DNA of 64,000 bases from JBDIAG01 sp963835085 (GTDB lineage: Bacteria > Actinomycetota > Actinomycetes > Actinomycetales > CAWJMD01). Under the pieces are notes generated by a model, which saw only the letters and a program-made list of their open reading frames with translations, was not told where the DNA came from and searched no databases. Within the stretch, counting starts at the first letter, position 1, and every line of letters begins with the position of its first letter. The stretch spans positions 372,001 through 436,000 of the forward strand of contig CAWIED010000002.1 of NCBI GenBank assembly GCA_963835085.1, read 5' to 3'. Position numbers and translations under genes: made by a program. Of the stretch, positions 1 through 8,142 are shown one piece after another.

Positions 1-432
1 AACGAGACCGTGGAGGGCCAAGAACTGTTCAACGAGCTCCAGTCGATCCAAGGTTCTGGAAAGGCGACCTACTACGTCTGCGTGCCGGCGAACCCGATCG
101 ACACCGGCACGGCGATGTACCGCGGCGCGGTCTTCATGTGGGACGAGACCGTCAAAGCCGCGCAGGCCCGACTGGACCGCACACTGGCGCTGTTGCGTGC
201 GGAGGGCCTTGAGGCCACCGGTGTGCTGGGCAACTACAAGCCCTTGCAAGCCTTGGCAGACGCGGTCAAGGAGTTCGACCCCGATCAGCTGGTGATCTGC
301 ACCTTGCCCGAGCAGCAGTCCGCCTGGCTCCGGTTCGACCTGGTCGACCGAGTGCGAGAGGCCTACGCGCTGCCGGTGCGGCACGTGGTCGTGGAGAGCG
401 GTGTGGCTGTCCCGGCCGGGGGCGGGCAGTGA
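1..432 (+). CDS. Usp-like stress-response protein, 5' end outside window
   Basis: The reading frame is open from the first base, so the N-terminus is missing; the visible GTG at 10 is probably internal, since the residues before it (NET) fit the usual start region of such proteins. About 143 residues are seen. The pattern YYVCVPANP, an acidic helix with WDE, and a late segment LVICTLPEQQSAWLRFDLV resemble the small single-domain relatives of universal stress proteins common in actinomycetes. It ends in TGA overlapping the GTG of the next gene (GTGA), so the two are almost certainly translationally coupled and probably act together. The substrate or ligand is unknown. Confidence 0.6.
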   Translation, partial: NETVEGQELFNELQSIQGSGKATYYVCVPANPIDTGTAMYRGAVFMWDETVKAAQARLDRTLALLRAEGLEATGVLGNYKPLQALADAVKEFDPDQLVICTLPEQQSAWLRFDLVDRVREAYALPVRHVVVESGVAVPAGGGQ

Positions 433-1352
433 CGATCCTGATCGGGCTCGCGCCGGGCCCCAAGGGCCATGGCGCGTTGCACCTGGGGGCGATGCTGGCG
501 CGTTCGACTATGGAGAACGTGTTGCTCGCAACGGTGGTAGCCGAGCCGTGGCCGCCGAACATCGGCGGCGGAGACTTGGAATACCTCGCCTACCAGGACG
601 AGATCGCAGAACAGTCCCTGCGAGAGGCCCGGGACATGGTCGGCAGCGACATCCTCACGGTGGAGACGCTGACGCGACGTGCCCCTTCGGTGGCATCCGG
701 GCTGCTGCAGATCATCGCGGAGCGGCAGATCAGCCTGATTGCCCTGGGCTCCTCACCATCGAGCGCCTTGGGGCGTGTGATGCTCGGGGGAGTCACCGAG
801 CGTGTTCTGCACGGGTCGTCGTTGCCCGTGGCCGTGGCCCCTCGCGGATACCACCTGCGACCTCCGCGGGTCTCCAGAGTCAGCGTCGCGGTGGGGCGTG
901 CCGACCAGGACGGCAGCCTGGTGGGTACTGCCGTTGCCACTGCTCGGGCCATGGAGGCGCCGGTCCGGCTGGTGTGCTTCGCCGTCCGCCCGAATGCTGC
1001 TGCTGTCACCGTGGAGCCCGGTGTGGAGTACCGGGTCGCCGACGAGTGGCGGCAGAAGCTCGAGGCCGATCTGGGCGCAGCTCTCGACGCGCGTGAGGTC
1101 GCGTCGGCGACAGGCCGGGGTACCCCGGCTACCCGGGTGAAGGTCGAACTCGGCACCGGCCCGACCTGGGGCGATGCGCTGCAAGACGTTCCCTGGAACG
1201 ACGGGGACGTCCTTGTCGTCGGCACCAGCACCGGTCCGCTCAGCCGATTCTTCCTCGGCTCGCACGCAACGAAGATCATTCGCAACTCGCCGGTGTCCGT
1301 GATCCTGGTTCCGCGCGAGCAACAAGAGGGCGAGGATTCCGCACGGAAGTGA
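429..1352 (+). CDS. Universal stress protein with tandem Usp domains
   Basis: A 307-residue protein with two Usp (Rossmann-like) halves. The first half starts MTILIGLAPGPKG and has the phosphate-binding region ALGSSPSSALGR followed by GG and the terminal strand LPVAVAP. The second half has VVGTSTGPLSRFFLGSHA and ends in the strand SPVSVILVP, the usual G-x2-G-x9-G(S/T) layout. Such proteins are cytoplasmic, often bind ATP, and help cells survive starvation, redox or hypoxic stress. The GTG start at 429 overlaps the stop of the upstream Usp-like gene. Length and both domains look complete. The actual ligand is not visible from sequence. Confidence 0.86.
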   Translation: MTILIGLAPGPKGHGALHLGAMLARSTMENVLLATVVAEPWPPNIGGGDLEYLAYQDEIAEQSLREARDMVGSDILTVETLTRRAPSVASGLLQIIAERQISLIALGSSPSSALGRVMLGGVTERVLHGSSLPVAVAPRGYHLRPPRVSRVSVAVGRADQDGSLVGTAVATARAMEAPVRLVCFAVRPNAAAVTVEPGVEYRVADEWRQKLEADLGAALDAREVASATGRGTPATRVKVELGTGPTWGDALQDVPWNDGDVLVVGTSTGPLSRFFLGSHATKIIRNSPVSVILVPREQQEGEDSARK

Positions 1353-1463
1353 CCTTCCCAGGTTGGCCCCGGGCCAGCGATCTAGATACGTGAGGACAAG
1401 GCCGGGCGCGAGCCGAGGTGGTTGAGCTCGCTCGCGCCCGTCGATCAAGCGTTATACCTAAAT

Positions 1464-1475
1464 GTCTATTTAGAC
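1464..1475. promoter_or_regulatory. Small AT-rich palindrome upstream of the MerR gene
   Basis: GTCTATTTAGAC: arms GTCTA and TAGAC are perfect complements around TT. It overlaps a second palindrome, TAAAT...ATTTA. It lies in an unusually AT-rich patch about 60 bp before the TipA-like gene and after the Usp gene stop. It could be an operator or a weak terminator; function is inferred only from position. Confidence 0.3.
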
Positions 1476-1494
1476 GTGCCTCCGAGCTGTGGGC

Positions 1495-1532
1495 TTGACC
1501 CTGACGCACGGTGAGGCAGCAATCTTGTGGCC
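1495..1532 (+). promoter_or_regulatory. MerR/TipA-type promoter and operator
   Basis: A -35-like TTGACC (1495-1500) is followed by an imperfect dyad, CCTGAC (1500-1505) and GTGAGG (1511-1516), filling a 19-bp spacer before a -10-like CAATCT (1520-1525). Long 19-20 bp spacers with the dyad inside are the hallmark of promoters that MerR proteins activate by DNA distortion. The predicted transcription start is about 1532-1533, so the message would begin at the ATG, leaderless. This supports autoregulation by the gene that follows. Confidence 0.55.
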
Positions 1533-2312
1533 ATGACCGACGAGCAGCTGGTGTTCACGGTCGGCCAAGCGGCTGACCGACTCAGTGTGACTGTGCGAAC
1601 TCTGCATCACTATGACGAGATCGGCCTTGTCGTGCCCAGCGGCCGGTCGACTGCCGGGTACCGGCTGTACACGGAGGCGGATCTGGCGCGACTGCAGAAC
1701 GTCGTGCTCTATCGCCGGCTGGAGATTCCGCTGGACCAGATCGCTTCATTGCTCGAATCAGGTGATGCGAGAAAGCATCTCAAGCGTCAGCGCGACGCGG
1801 TCAGGTCCAGGCTGCGCGAGCTGCAGGGGCTCGTCGCAGCGATCGATCGAGCGTTGGAGGCTCAGATGACCAACTACCGGATCACTGCCGAAGAGCAACG
1901 TGAGCTGTTCGGAGAGGACTTCGACGACAGTTACGCCGCCGAGGCCGAGCACCGGTGGGGTGACCTGCCGGAGTATCAGGAGTCGCAGCGTCGGGCCAGC
2001 TCCTACACCAAGGAACAGTGGGCGCAGATCAAGGCTGAGGGTGACGAGGTGATGGAGGCGTTCGCTGCAGCGAAGCGGTCGGGGGCGCCCGCGACAAGCC
2101 AAGAGGCGATGGACGCGGCGCAAGCACATCGCGCGCAGATCGAGCGCTGGTTCAGTGCGGTGCCGCTGGCGATGCATCGCGGCATGGCAGACCTGTTCGT
2201 CGCCGACGCGCGCTACGCCGCCAGTTATGACGCGCTAGAGCCTGGCCTCGCTCCGTATGTTCGCGACGCGATCTATGCGAACGCGGACCGGCAGGAGCGC
2301 ACCGCTCACTGA
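1533..2312 (+). CDS. TipA-like MerR family transcriptional regulator
   Basis: About 259 residues. The N-terminal 70 residues are a MerR winged helix-turn-helix (FTVGQAADRLSVTVRTLHHY, then YRLYTEADLARLQ), followed by a dimerisation coiled coil to about residue 110. The rest is a TipAS-type drug-recognition domain (FGEDFDDSYAAEAEHRWG, QWAQIKAEGDEVMEAF). The known relative, Streptomyces TipAL, is activated by covalently binding thiopeptide antibiotics; TipAS proteins sequester these and other peptide antibiotics. ATG 1533 was preferred over GTG 1527 because the promoter spacing points to a leaderless start there. No obvious target gene other than itself lies beside it. Confidence 0.9.
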   Translation: MTDEQLVFTVGQAADRLSVTVRTLHHYDEIGLVVPSGRSTAGYRLYTEADLARLQNVVLYRRLEIPLDQIASLLESGDARKHLKRQRDAVRSRLRELQGLVAAIDRALEAQMTNYRITAEEQRELFGEDFDDSYAAEAEHRWGDLPEYQESQRRASSYTKEQWAQIKAEGDEVMEAFAAAKRSGAPATSQEAMDAAQAHRAQIERWFSAVPLAMHRGMADLFVADARYAASYDALEPGLAPYVRDAIYANADRQERTAH

Positions 2313-2327
2313 GTGCGTGGCAGGCCC

Positions 2328-2780
2328 CTAGCCCCGCTGGTCGAAGCGTGCGCCGGCCGGGTTCGAGGGCATGAGGACCAAGATGAGGATCACGATCCCG
2401 CCGACGACGGGAATGAACGCGAGCAGGTAGAACCATGCGCTGAAGTTCGCATCATGCAGCCTGCGGAAGGTCAGGGCGAGCGAGGGCACGATGGTGGCGA
2501 GGCCCCAGATGGCGCCAAGGCCGCCCGACAGGGCGAGGCCAGCGTTCATGTGGACATCAGATCCTCCGGAGCTTCCGGCCAGGAGCGAGGGGAGGTAGAC
2601 CGCTCCCAAGGCCGTCCCGACAATGAAGGAGACCAGTGCCCACCACCAGTACTCGCTGCGGCTGGCTCGGCCGCTGAAAGTCGCGTACTTCTGCCAGTAT
2701 CGCTTGAAGGCAATGGAAAAGCTGGCCCCGTAATACGGCGCCCACAATGGCACCGGACCACTAAGTGAATAGTCGGTCAT
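2328..2780 (-). CDS. DUF805 family membrane protein
   Basis: A 150-residue protein with the DUF805 signature: FSGRASRSEYWWW leading into a first hydrophobic segment, a second segment around GAIWGLATIVPSLALTFRR, the RRLHD motif, and a last hydrophobic block LLAFIPVVGGIVILILVLM. The start at 2780 is chosen because GGGGAGGATTTGAG stands directly before that ATG; the longer frame to 2852 has no good ribosome site. DUF805 proteins are small inner-membrane proteins of unknown function. It is transcribed against its neighbours, so it is probably a single-gene unit. Confidence 0.86.
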   Translation of the reverse strand: MTDYSLSGPVPLWAPYYGASFSIAFKRYWQKYATFSGRASRSEYWWWALVSFIVGTALGAVYLPSLLAGSSGGSDVHMNAGLALSGGLGAIWGLATIVPSLALTFRRLHDANFSAWFYLLAFIPVVGGIVILILVLMPSNPAGARFDQRG

Positions 2781-3095
2781 CTCAAATCCTCCCCATGTGA
2801 AAGTAGCCACCTGAATCGCGGCGTCGAGAGCCGCTCCGGAGAGCAGCTTCAACGTTACCCGGGCGGGGCTTCCTCGCAGACCTCAACAGCCTTTCCTGGC
2901 GATCCGTCCACCCGTCCGGGTGCGAGGTTCACTCCGCGTGAATCTGTTGGCTGGGGCTGGTCATTCCATTGGCCCGACCGCGCCGCGACTGCGCCGACGG
3001 GTTGTGCGCGCACGAAAAGGGGTAGCAGCGATCGCTCACTTCAGAGGAGTTGACGATCGTCTCGAAGTAGGTTCTGCTCAGATGATGGCCGCCGA

Positions 3096-4367
3096 TTGGC
3101 ATTCGTCACCTTGAACACCTGGCTGGCGGAGACGCTCTCCGTCGTTCTGCTCCTGGTGATCCTCGTGTGCGCGGTCGTCCGCCCGTGGGGCTGGCCGGAG
3201 GCGGCCGTGGCCGTTCCGGCTGCCGGTCTGGTCACTGCGTTCGGGGCGATCACGGTGAACCACGTTGGCGCCGAGGTCGAACGCCTGGCCCCGGTGATCG
3301 GTTTCCTCGCAGCTGTTCTCGTCCTGGCTCAACTGTGCGACGACGAAGGACTCTTCACTGCCTGTGGGGCCTGGATGGCCCGCAGTGCAGCGGGAAGACC
3401 CCGCAAATTACTGATGTTGGTGTTTGCCGCCGCGTCCGTGATCACTGCCGTACTCAGTCTCGATGCCACGATCGTGCTGCTGACCCCGGTGGTGTTCGCC
3501 ACGGCCGCCCGCATTGGTGCCCGACCCAAACCACACGTCTATGCCTGCACTCATCTGTCGAATACAGCCTCCCTGCTGCTGCCGGTCTCCAACCTGACCA
3601 ACCTGCTCGCCCTGGCCGCGAGCGGACTGAGCTTTACCCGCTTCGCCGCGCTGATGGGCTTTCCCTGGCTGGTGGCAGTCGGCACCGAATATGTGATCTT
3701 CCGCAAGTTCTTCGCCACTGATCTGGACGCGGGCGCCCAGGCGCCGCCCGGCGGCAAATCGCCCGAGGTGCCGGTGTTCGCGCTGATCACGGTGGTCGGC
3801 ACCCTGGCCGGCTTCGTCATCACCTCGGCGTTCGGGATCAATCCCGCATGGGCGGCCTTCGCTGGTGCCCTGGTGCTTGCTGGCCGAGCCTTTGCCCAGC
3901 GCCGCACCACTCCCGCGGCTATCGTGCGGGCGGCGGCGGTCCCGTTCCTCGCCTTCGTGCTGGCGCTGGGCATCGTCGTGCGAGCCGTGGTCGACAACGG
4001 GCTCGCGGGTGGCCTGGGCCAGCTGATCCCGGACGGTGCCGGTCTGCCGGCCCTGCTGGGCATCGCGGTCCTGGCCGCGGTGCTGGCGAACATTGTCAAC
4101 AACCTGCCCGCCGTATTGGTGCTGCTCCCGCTGACCGCTCCGTCCGGGCCGGGCGCGGTGCTCGCGGTGCTGCTCGGGGTGAACATCGGCCCCAACCTCA
4201 CCTACGCCGGATCGCTGGCCACGCTGCTGTGGCGGCGGATCGTGCGAGAGCACGACACGGATGTGGACCTCGGCGAGTTCACCCGGCTCGGTCTGCTCAC
4301 CGTGCCGGTTACTCTCGTGCTCGCAGTGGTGGCCCTGTGGGCCTCGCTGAGCGTGATCGGAGGCTGA
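3096..4367 (+). CDS. ArsB/NhaD-type (SLC13-like) ion permease
   Basis: About 423 residues and roughly ten to twelve membrane segments. The ion-transporter superfamily is identified by the re-entrant motif NIVNNLPAVLVLLPL and by GVNIGPNLTYAGSLATLL, typical of arsenite pumps (ArsB) and NhaD antiporters. No ArsR or ArsC gene lies beside it, so arsenite export is only one option; a different anion or Na+/H+ exchange is possible. The start is uncertain: TTG 3096 gives the longest fit and TTG 3111 is an alternative; neither has a strong ribosome site. A Usp-like gene follows after 6 bp, pointing to a two-gene operon. Confidence 0.8.
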   Translation: MAFVTLNTWLAETLSVVLLLVILVCAVVRPWGWPEAAVAVPAAGLVTAFGAITVNHVGAEVERLAPVIGFLAAVLVLAQLCDDEGLFTACGAWMARSAAGRPRKLLMLVFAAASVITAVLSLDATIVLLTPVVFATAARIGARPKPHVYACTHLSNTASLLLPVSNLTNLLALAASGLSFTRFAALMGFPWLVAVGTEYVIFRKFFATDLDAGAQAPPGGKSPEVPVFALITVVGTLAGFVITSAFGINPAWAAFAGALVLAGRAFAQRRTTPAAIVRAAAVPFLAFVLALGIVVRAVVDNGLAGGLGQLIPDGAGLPALLGIAVLAAVLANIVNNLPAVLVLLPLTAPSGPGAVLAVLLGVNIGPNLTYAGSLATLLWRRIVREHDTDVDLGEFTRLGLLTVPVTLVLAVVALWASLSVIGG

Positions 4368-4373
4368 ACAGTC

Positions 4374-4865
4374 GTGACCGTCATCGCCTGGATCGTCGAA
4401 GGCACCTGGCCAGCCTGCGTAGATGCCGCTCGTAGCCATGCGGCCGACGACGCCGACATCATCCTGTTGCACGTCACCGGCCCCGAAGTGCCCGGTGCGG
4501 CACACGCTGCCTACGCCGGCCTCTTCGGTCGGGCACGCCCCGGGCGCGACCCCGGCACCCAGCTCGAACGTCTCGCCGCTGTCTCCGCCGAACAACTCCT
4601 GGCCGCCGCCGCCGAACGCCTGGGGCGCCCGTGCACCCGGGTAGAGCGCACCGGCCGCGTCGAGCGGGAAGTCGTTGCCGCGGCGGAAGGTGCCGACCTG
4701 CTCATCTGTGCCCGCGACGGCGACCCCGCACATCTCGGGCCCAAGAGCCTTAGCCCCACCAGCCGCTTCGTCATCGACCACGCCCCATGTCCGTTGCTGT
4801 TGGTCTGGCCCGTGCAAGCGCCCAGCGTGGCTGCCATTCCACCTCCTCCGCCGCACCCCCACTGA
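4374..4865 (+). CDS. Single-domain universal stress protein-like partner of the permease
   Basis: A 163-residue protein starting at GTG 4374, six bases after the permease stop. The fold is Usp-like: strand MTVIAWIVEG, then DADIILLHVTGPEV, a middle region ADLLICARDGDP, then SRFVIDHAPCPLLLVWP, the usual C-terminal Usp motif. The tail is a proline-rich stretch ending HPH. Tight coupling to a transporter suggests it regulates or senses for the permease, as cytosolic Usp domains do for some transporters; that role is inference. Confidence 0.72.
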   Translation: MTVIAWIVEGTWPACVDAARSHAADDADIILLHVTGPEVPGAAHAAYAGLFGRARPGRDPGTQLERLAAVSAEQLLAAAAERLGRPCTRVERTGRVEREVVAAAEGADLLICARDGDPAHLGPKSLSPTSRFVIDHAPCPLLLVWPVQAPSVAAIPPPPPHPH

Positions 4866-5070
4866 TCTGACGGGTGCATGCTCGCGTCCGCTCGGTGTGA
4901 GGCGCCTACAGCGGCGAGCGCGAGCCAAGAGCAGGCCTAGGAGTTCTCCCAGCCAGAGTCCAATCTCGGGCGACTTCTCCGCACCCTCGCCGGAGCCGTG
5001 GCTGCCGATCACGCACACGGGTGTCGCACGGATATCGGACTGTGTTGGATGAGGGCCTACGGTTGGGTAC

Positions 5071-6924
5071 GTGACTGTCGAATCCACCTCTCCTGCGTTC
5101 GCCGAACTGGGTCTTTCAGCGAGCGTGCTGCAGGCGTTGGACGACGTCGGCTACGAGTCGCCCTCACCCATCCAGGCGACCACCATTCCGCCGCTGCTGG
5201 CGGGTCGAGACCTCGTCGGCCTGGCGCAGACGGGCACAGGCAAGACCGCGGCCTTCGCGTTGCCGATCCTGAGCCGGATCGACCTCGACCTGCGGCACCC
5301 CCAGGCCCTCGTGCTGGCTCCGACGCGGGAGCTGGCGTTGCAGGTGTCGGAAGCGTTCGAGCGATACGCCTCGCACCTGCCGGATCTGCATGTGCTCCCG
5401 GTCTACGGCGGTCAGGCGTACGGCGTGCAGTTGTCGGCGTTACGCCGCGGCGTCCACGTGATCGTGGGCACGCCGGGCCGGATCATGGACCACCTCGACC
5501 GCGGGACGCTCGACCTGTCCGGCATCCGGTACCTCGTACTCGACGAGGCTGACGAGATGCTGCGGATGGGCTTCGCGGAAGACGTGGAGTCGATCCTGTC
5601 GCGGACGCCGGACACCAAGCAGGTGGCCCTCTTCTCGGCCACGATGCAGAAGCAGATTCGTCGCATCGCCGGCCAGTACCTCTCCGACCCGGTCGAGGTA
5701 GCCGTGGAGAAGGAGTCGACGACGGCGTCGAACATCCGACAGCGGTATCTGGTCGTGGCTTGGCCACAGAAGGTTGAGGCCCTCACCCGCATCCTCGAGG
5801 TGGAGACCTTCGAGGCAATGATCGTGTTCGTCCGCACCAAGCAGGCCACTGAACAGTTGGCGGAACGCCTTCGCGCGCGCGGATTCTCGGCGGCCGCGAT
5901 CAACGGTGACATCGCTCAGGTGCAACGCGAGAGGACGATCGGGCAGCTGCGGGACGGGAGCCTGGACATCCTCGTCGCGACCGACGTCGCGGCCCGCGGC
6001 CTGGACGTCGAGCGGATCTCCCACGTGGTCAACTTCGACATCCCGACCGACACCGAGTCATACGTGCACCGGATTGGTCGCACCGGTCGGGCCGGCCGCA
6101 GCGGCGACTCGATCGCCTTCGTGACGCCGCGCGAACGGCACTTGCTACGAGCCATCGAGAAGGCCACTCGCAAGCCGCTGGAGGAGATGGGACTACCGAG
6201 CGTCGACGACATCAACAGCACCCGGCTGGCGAAGTTCGACGACGCGATCACCCGGGCCCTGAGCACCGAGAGCGTCGGTTTCTTCCGGGATGTGGTTGAG
6301 CACTACGTCAACGAGTACGACGTCCCCGAGATGGATGTGGCGGCGGCGTTGGCCGTCGTCCTCCAGGGCGACGAGCCTCTCCTGCTGGACGAGCTGCCGC
6401 CGCCTCCTCCGGTGCGGGAACGCGGGGCCGGGGGGCTCGGAGACGGGTCCCGCGTCGCCTACCGGATCTCCGTGGGCCGACGACAGAACGTCAACCCCGG
6501 CCAGATCGTCGGCGCGTTGGCCAACGAGGGCGGCCTGCGCCGCGACGACTTCGGCAAGATCGACATCCGCAGCGATCACTCCCTGGTGCAGCTGCCCGCA
6601 GACCTGCCGGCATCTGTCTTCGACAAACTCCGGAACACCCGCATCTCGGGCCAGCTCATCGAGCTGACCCGCGACACCGGACGCCGTCCGGACAGCCCGC
6701 GCGGACGCCGGCCTGAGCGGGTGCAGCGGCGTGCCGGGTCGCCGGAGAAGGCTTCCTTCGTTGACAAGTCCGGTCGTAAGAAGCCGCGGTGGGATCAGGA
6801 ACGACGAGCGGACGCTGCCGTTCAACGCCGTGATGATTTTGAGGCGCGAGGTGGATATCGGGCTGGAGCGCCGGGCAAGCGGGTTGCTGGGCGGCCTAAG
6901 CGGAGTCGTGACGACGGGCGTTGA
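5071..6924 (+). CDS. deaD: DEAD-box ATP-dependent RNA helicase (DeaD/CsdA type)
   Basis: A 617-residue helicase with all motifs in order: Q motif GYESPSPIQ (about 28-35), I AQTGTGKT (52-59), Ia PTRELAL (84-90), Ib TPGR, II DEAD (158-161), III SAT (189-191), V ARGLDVE and VI HRIGRTGRAG. A DbpA-like RNA-binding domain follows (VGRRQNVNPGQIVGALANEG), then a basic Arg-rich tail ending KRSRDDGR. Such enzymes unwind structured RNA for ribosome assembly and mRNA turnover, notably in the cold. A possible -10 TACGGT (5058-5063) would place the transcription start at the GTG itself, that is leaderless. Convergent with the next gene. Confidence 0.95.
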   Translation: MTVESTSPAFAELGLSASVLQALDDVGYESPSPIQATTIPPLLAGRDLVGLAQTGTGKTAAFALPILSRIDLDLRHPQALVLAPTRELALQVSEAFERYASHLPDLHVLPVYGGQAYGVQLSALRRGVHVIVGTPGRIMDHLDRGTLDLSGIRYLVLDEADEMLRMGFAEDVESILSRTPDTKQVALFSATMQKQIRRIAGQYLSDPVEVAVEKESTTASNIRQRYLVVAWPQKVEALTRILEVETFEAMIVFVRTKQATEQLAERLRARGFSAAAINGDIAQVQRERTIGQLRDGSLDILVATDVAARGLDVERISHVVNFDIPTDTESYVHRIGRTGRAGRSGDSIAFVTPRERHLLRAIEKATRKPLEEMGLPSVDDINSTRLAKFDDAITRALSTESVGFFRDVVEHYVNEYDVPEMDVAAALAVVLQGDEPLLLDELPPPPPVRERGAGGLGDGSRVAYRISVGRRQNVNPGQIVGALANEGGLRRDDFGKIDIRSDHSLVQLPADLPASVFDKLRNTRISGQLIELTRDTGRRPDSPRGRRPERVQRRAGSPEKASFVDKSGRKKPRWDQERRADAAVQRRDDFEARGGYRAGAPGKRVAGRPKRSRDDGR

Positions 6925-6949
6925 TGGCCTAGCGATTCGACGGCGCACC

Positions 6950-8041
6950 CTAACCGCAATCCGAGGGGCCGGGTCCGGCGATCCGGTGGTATGTCAGTGT
7001 GACGACGTCCTGGGCATGGGGTGGTTCTTGGGTGGAGTACCACTCGTGTCCCGCCAGCTTGGCTTTCTGCTCTTCCTGAGCTTTGACGGTGGAGTCGACC
7101 AGCATTATCCGTACTGTGAACGTCTGCCCGACAGATGAGTCTTTGCTTCCGAAATACTGCGCGCTGACCCAGGTGGTGGTCGAGCCGACGACCTGTGTCC
7201 TCCATAGCCCCTCGAAGTGGAGTGTTTTCTCGTTGTCAGTCTGGTTCTGCATGCCTAACACGAGCGTCTTGCCAGGCGGTAGTTGAGCGGTGCCCACGAA
7301 CGGTTCGCAGGCCCGGACCTTGCTGCCATTCTTCGGCGTCAGAATGATCACCTGAGCCAGGGCGTTAGATGTGGTGTTTGGGTCGCTGGACGCGTTGAGG
7401 GACGGGGCGCGTGATGCGGTCCTTGACGATGTCTCGCTGTTGATTGCCGGGCTCATGCTGAGTGAACTGTTGCCACTCAGCCGAGGAACCACAACCAGTG
7501 CAAGGGCGAGGACGCCGACAGCGACTGCCGCGACAAGGCTCCAGATTCGGGTACGGCGAGCGTCACTGGCAGTGGGCTCGCCGTCGACGAGCGGCTCTAT
7601 CGGGATGGAGGTCGAGTTGGTGGGGGATTGGCTGTCCCCGGGTGAGACGGCACTGTCGGCGAGTCGGTCAAAGGTGGCCAGCCACAGATCCTTACGGCCC
7701 GGGTCGTAGAACCCGATCACCCGTGCCAACTGCTCGCGGGGGATTGCTCGTTCTCCCCGGGACCATGCAGACCAGGTGGATTTGCTGACGCCGGTGTCCC
7801 GCTCCAGCGCCCGTAGATTCGTCCGGTGTCTCTTGGCCTGTCGAGCGGCGAGCTGGGTCAGCGCGATCAAAGAGTCAGCGTCATCTGGGTTGACCCGGCC
7901 GTCGATCGGCGTCGGGCTCAATTCGTCGCTCTCCAGAGCTACCTCCTCGACCGCTTTGCCCCGATTGTGGAAGCTGTTCGGTTGTGTCCCGCGAAGGCTA
8001 CCAAGTTCGGAACGGGACGGGACAGGACGAAACGGGACCAC
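6950..8041 (-). CDS. Membrane-anchored helix-turn-helix protein with an extracytoplasmic domain
   Basis: Up to 363 residues. The cytoplasmic part has an Xre-like HTH (LRALERDTGVSKSTWSAWSR); one hydrophobic helix follows (LVAAVAVGVLALALVVV), then a Ser/Thr-rich linker and an outer domain (ILTPKNGSKVRACEPFVGTA...GHEWYS) with two cysteines. The layout suggests a one-component sensor reading the cell surface. The start is uncertain: the longest frame begins in a GGGAC-repeat region that looks like promoter, and a TTG in GAATTGAGC preceded by GGAGAG is a plausible later start. It is divergent from the secreted beta-helix protein and could control it. Confidence 0.72.
   Translation of the reverse strand: MVPFRPVPSRSELGSLRGTQPNSFHNRGKAVEEVALESDELSPTPIDGRVNPDDADSLIALTQLAARQAKRHRTNLRALERDTGVSKSTWSAWSRGERAIPREQLARVIGFYDPGRKDLWLATFDRLADSAVSPGDSQSPTNSTSIPIEPLVDGEPTASDARRTRIWSLVAAVAVGVLALALVVVPRLSGNSSLSMSPAINSETSSRTASRAPSLNASSDPNTTSNALAQVIILTPKNGSKVRACEPFVGTAQLPPGKTLVLGMQNQTDNEKTLHFEGLWRTQVVGSTTTWVSAQYFGSKDSSVGQTFTVRIMLVDSTVKAQEEQKAKLAGHEWYSTQEPPHAQDVVTLTYHRIAGPGPSDCG
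8008..8040. repeat. GGGAC-type short direct repeats in the divergent promoter region
   Basis: Within 33 bp the plus strand has four near-identical pentamers: GGAAC, GGGAC, GGGAC, GGAC, then GGGAC after GAAAC. They sit at the 5' edge of the HTH-membrane gene, about 100 bp before the beta-helix gene. Clustered short direct repeats between divergent genes often form an operator. If so, the HTH gene must start downstream of them. Confidence 0.4.
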
Positions 8042-8142
8042 TTAGAGCCCTCTGACCTGGGCAAACGCTGGCCGGAGGTGATCGGCTCTACGCACACCAC
8101 TCGGACATCGAAACCGGGTGTCGAGCGCAAAGGAAGGGAAGG

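Noticed and set aside
2853..3095. Possible fluoride or other riboswitch before the permease
   Set aside because: None of the conserved core segments could be found by eye.
3408..5087. Open frame of 559 codons on the minus strand
   Set aside because: It runs opposite to the permease and Usp genes, is very rich in Gln, His, Gly and Arg, and has no family pattern; an antisense shadow in GC-rich DNA.
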